Source of the DNA: an uncultured Tenacibaculum sp.
GTDB taxonomy: Bacteria; Bacteroidota; Bacteroidia; Flavobacteriales; Flavobacteriaceae
DNA: 64,000 nucleotides
Reading direction: 5' to 3'
Assembly: GCA_947501615.1 (NCBI GenBank)
Contig: CANMWK010000011.1
Span: 1 to 64,000 of the forward strand
Of the stretch, positions 61,779 to 64,000 are shown piece by piece; within the stretch, counting starts at the first letter, position 1, and every line of letters begins with the position of its first letter. The notes beneath the pieces are model-generated. The model did no database searches. It worked only from the letters and a program-made list of their open reading frames with translations, and was not told the DNA's origin. The translations under genes and the position numbers were made by a program.

Positions 61779-62411
61779 TCATAACCTTTTATGAATCCAT
61801 TCTTTAAAACTATAAAAGTTCTGAGGAGCAACACCATGTCCTACTGGATATTCATGGAATTCGTTTTGTAAATTCAAATTATTTAGAAAATCTGGAGTCT
61901 TTTTAGCCCAAGCAAAGGGAATAACTTGATCTACTAGTCCATGAGATATGTAATAATCAGTAGTAATATCTGTAGCGATGTTTTGCGGAATTAAGTCTTC
62001 TAATACGTATCCACTTAAGGCAACTACATGCTGAACCTTATTCGGATAACGTAAACTTAACCCATAACTAAGAATAGCGCCTTGACTAAAACCAAGTAAA
62101 AATGTTTTATTTGTGTTGTATTTCGTTTTTATTTCATCAATAAAAGTTGCGATTTTATCAACAGATTGGCTCGCTTGTTTTGTATCTGAAAACTTATCGT
62201 TATTTGCATCAAAATTAATAGCATACCAGGCATAACCGCCATAACCCATTTCATATGGAGCTCTAACTGTAATTATTAAGAGTTCATCTGGTAGCTCTTC
62301 AGCAAACGAAAATAAATCATCCTCATTACTCCCATATCCATGAAGTAAAATTAATACATTCGGATTTTCAATAGCAGTCTTAGGTGCTCTTTCTTTATAA
62401 AATAAACTCAT
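61779..62411 (-). CDS. Alpha/beta hydrolase, phospholipase/carboxylesterase (YpfH-like)
   Basis: A 210-residue cytosolic serine hydrolase. LLHGYGSNEDDLFSFAEELP (about 22-41) is the oxyanion-hole segment. The nucleophile is in LLGFSQGAILSYGL (about 104-117, GFSQG), the Asp in ISHGLVDQVIPF and the His in YPVGHGVAPQNF. The set is complete and the length is normal for abhydrolase_2 (acyl-protein thioesterase/YpfH) members. The substrate is unknown; short acyl esters are typical. It is 149 bp downstream of the dihydroorotase-like gene, same direction. Confidence 0.87.
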   Translation of the reverse strand: MSLFYKERAPKTAIENPNVLILLHGYGSNEDDLFSFAEELPDELLIITVRAPYEMGYGGYAWYAINFDANNDKFSDTKQASQSVDKIATFIDEIKTKYNTNKTFLLGFSQGAILSYGLSLRYPNKVQHVVALSGYVLEDLIPQNIATDITTDYYISHGLVDQVIPFAWAKKTPDFLNNLNLQNEFHEYPVGHGVAPQNFYSFKEWIHKRL

Positions 62412-62560
62412 TGTTTGAACTTTTTCACTAAAACCTTTTGGTGTTCATAATAGTATAAAAACTAAGAGAAATCTTTAAGTAATGCTATCGTTGTATAACG
62501 ATTAAAAACAAGTAAAGAACATTAGTTTTTAGGGAATATGAAAAAAGATTTTTTACAGTG

Positions 62561-63820
62561 TTAGTTATTTAAAATTAATTGTTGGTTGGCATAAATACCA
62601 TATGCTTTTCCTTTTAGTTTTTCTCCAATAAAAATGCTATTCTTTGAAGTAGATAAAATCTGTGTTTCATCAAAAATGGTTTCTGTATCTGTTGTGAACA
62701 ATGTGATTTCAGCTTTAGCATTAACTTCAATTGTAGAATTTTCAATCCCAAATATATGTTTAGGGTTTACCGTTAAACATTTTACAATAGTGTTTATATC
62801 TAATACTTTAGTTAAAGCTCCAAAAACAGTTTCTAAACCAATAGTACCATCCTTAGCAATAGAAAACTCTACTTTTTTATCTTCAATATCTATAGGATTA
62901 TGATCTGAGGTTATACTATCTATAGTACCATTTTTTACACCATCAAGTAAAGCTTTAGTATCTTCTTCAGTTCGTAAAGGTGGGTTAACTTTTACTCTAG
63001 CATCAAAACCTTCCAGTTTTTCGTCAGTTAATAAAAGGTTATGCACAGCAACACTACAACTAACATTTAAACCTTTTTGTTTTGCTTCCTGAATAAGTTG
63101 TACTGACTTTTTTGTAGAAATTGTTGGAATATGTAATTTCCCTCCAGTATACTCTAGCAAAAATAAATCTCGTGCTATTTGAATTTCTTCTGCTAAAGCT
63201 GGTATTCCCTTTAATCCTAATCTGGTAGCATTTACACCTTCATGCGCTACACCTTCACCAGCGATACTTTTATTTTTTGGATAACTAAATACAAGACCAT
63301 TAAAATTTTGAGCGTATAATAATGCTATTTTTAATAAGTTATCGTTTAGTATAGGTTTTTTATAATCACCAAAAGCAATAGCACCAGATTGTTGCATATC
63401 GTATAGTTCAGCCATTTCTTTGCCTTCACTTTTTTGTGTTAAAGCTCCTATAGGATGAAGTGTAACAGCTTTATTTGTAGCCTTATGGATTAGATATTCT
63501 ACAGCAGATTTAGAATCTGTTATAGGTTGTGTATTTGGATGTACTGCTATTCTTGTAAAGCCCGATTTAGCAGCTACTGTAAGTCCGTTATCAATAGTTT
63601 CTCGTTCTTCATATCCAGGTTCACCAAGGCAAGTACTTGTATCAAACCAACCAGAAGAAACATGAAGATTATCAAGATTTACAATTGTATAATTTTCTTT
63701 TGTATCTATAGTATCACTAATCTCGGTAATAATTCCATCAGAAATTAAAATGTCTTTAACGCTGTTATGAAAAGGACTTGATGGGTCTATTATTTTCGCA
63801 GATTTTATAAGCGTGGTCAT
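62561..63820 (-). CDS. pyrC: Dihydroorotase-like amidohydrolase lacking most metal ligands
   Basis: A 419-residue protein with the class I dihydroorotase fold (alignment landmarks LGEPGYEERETIDNG, SGAIAFGDYKKPI, KVNPPLRTEEDTKALLDGVKNGTID, SITSDHNPI). The usual D-x-H-x-H-x-REPG is FDTSTCLGEPG, so both strand-1 His ligands are gone. The middle His (usually HCED) is replaced in LVFSYPKNKS, and HxxH-x-ST is HIPTISTK. Only the last Asp (TSDH) clearly remains. It resembles the inactive partner-type PyrC' proteins that stay with ATCase. The name is conventional; an active dihydroorotase would be expected elsewhere. Its start overlaps the upstream BatA-like gene (ATGA). Confidence 0.78.
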   Translation of the reverse strand: MTTLIKSAKIIDPSSPFHNSVKDILISDGIITEISDTIDTKENYTIVNLDNLHVSSGWFDTSTCLGEPGYEERETIDNGLTVAAKSGFTRIAVHPNTQPITDSKSAVEYLIHKATNKAVTLHPIGALTQKSEGKEMAELYDMQQSGAIAFGDYKKPILNDNLLKIALLYAQNFNGLVFSYPKNKSIAGEGVAHEGVNATRLGLKGIPALAEEIQIARDLFLLEYTGGKLHIPTISTKKSVQLIQEAKQKGLNVSCSVAVHNLLLTDEKLEGFDARVKVNPPLRTEEDTKALLDGVKNGTIDSITSDHNPIDIEDKKVEFSIAKDGTIGLETVFGALTKVLDINTIVKCLTVNPKHIFGIENSTIEVNAKAEITLFTTDTETIFDETQILSTSKNSIFIGEKLKGKAYGIYANQQLILNN

Positions 63821-64000
63821 ACTTTAAAGTATTTTAATATCAAAATTTCCAAAAGCAAAGATACAATGGCAAGAATTAAAAACCATTTCCAAAACGATTG
63901 AACTTTATATTTTGAATCAATTTTTTTTAAACTATCTTTTAATGAGTTATTTATAGTGATGTTTTTAGCTTTAATATCACTTAAATTTAAATAGTTTAAA
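63817..64000 (-). CDS. C-terminus of a BatA-like membrane protein (partial)
   Basis: An open frame enters from the right edge on the minus strand and ends with a TGA that overlaps the pyrC-like ATG by 4 nt. Sixty residues are visible: a polar segment (SDIKAKNITINNSLKDSLKK), then a terminal transmembrane helix FWKWFLILAIVSLLLEILIL followed by KYFKV. A WKWF(L)-type final helix with a short basic tail is characteristic of BatA/VWA-type proteins that often precede pyrC in Flavobacteriaceae. The rest of the gene is outside the window, so the family is inferred. Confidence 0.6.
   Translation of the reverse strand, partial: LNYLNLSDIKAKNITINNSLKDSLKKIDSKYKVQSFWKWFLILAIVSLLLEILILKYFKV

Noticed and set aside
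63816..63832. CATACTTTAAAGTAT at the pyrC-like start as a fifth operator copy
   Set aside because: The halves are CATACTTT/AAAGTAT with different spacing, there is no full CATACT-NN-AGTATG, and no -7 box lies at the required distance.

Overview
The window comes from a low-GC bacterium of the Bacteroidota, almost certainly a marine member of the Flavobacteriaceae (Tenacibaculum, Polaribacter and Kordia are plausible; the sequence does not fix the genus). Evidence: promoters of the TTTG-N19-TAnnTTTG type, no Shine-Dalgarno signals, tRNA genes without an encoded CCA, a SusC/SusD polysaccharide locus, Flavobacteriia-type orphan proteins, and many lipoproteins with the S/A-C lipobox.

Layout. 0-3.6 kb: tRNA-Gly, two GNAT acetyltransferases, a secreted metallo-beta-lactamase-fold hydrolase and a conserved helical protein. 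3.7-8.0 kb: leucine operon leuA-leuC-leuD-leuB. 8.6-16.4 kb: nitrogen assimilation (PII protein, ammonium transporter, glutamate synthase gltB-gltD). 16.5-18.6 kb: a methyltransferase and a secreted protein. 18.75-26.8 kb: isoleucine/valine operon ilvE-D-B-N-C-A, preceded by two tandem leader-peptide attenuators. The leu, N-assimilation and ilv blocks together make branched-chain amino acids and supply the glutamate amino donor used by IlvE. 27-36.7 kb: a TonB-like protein, then a beta-glucan (probably laminarin) utilisation locus: SusC, SusD, a surface lipoprotein with duplicated modules, and a GH16 endoglucanase. 37-43.7 kb: tRNA-Met, small housekeeping genes, a von Willebrand-type lipoprotein/membrane protein pair, an esterase and YqgE. 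43.7-48.9 kb: uvrA, a sigma-70 family factor with a structured 5' leader followed by a 47-residue protein, nth and bcp.

48.9-60.7 kb is the most unusual part. A LuxR-type response regulator and a 7TM-DISM histidine kinase are followed by secreted or surface proteins of largely unknown function and, at the far end, a stand-alone LuxR-type DNA-binding protein. Four promoters in this region carry the same palindrome (CATACT-WW-AGTATG), always centred exactly 30.5 bp upstream of a TAnnTTTG-like -7 element. This is the geometry of an activator site near -42. It suggests an undescribed local regulon that includes an M43 metalloprotease operon, a cysteine-repeat lipoprotein operon, a coiled-coil/beta-rich envelope protein and the LuxR-type regulator itself. 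Two MITE-like inverted-repeat elements lie in the same region.

60.7-64 kb: a sterol-desaturase-family hydroxylase, an alpha/beta hydrolase, a dihydroorotase homologue that has lost most metal ligands, and the C-terminal end of a BatA-like membrane protein.

The two leading candidates for something new are the four-promoter palindrome regulon and the duplicated ilv attenuator.
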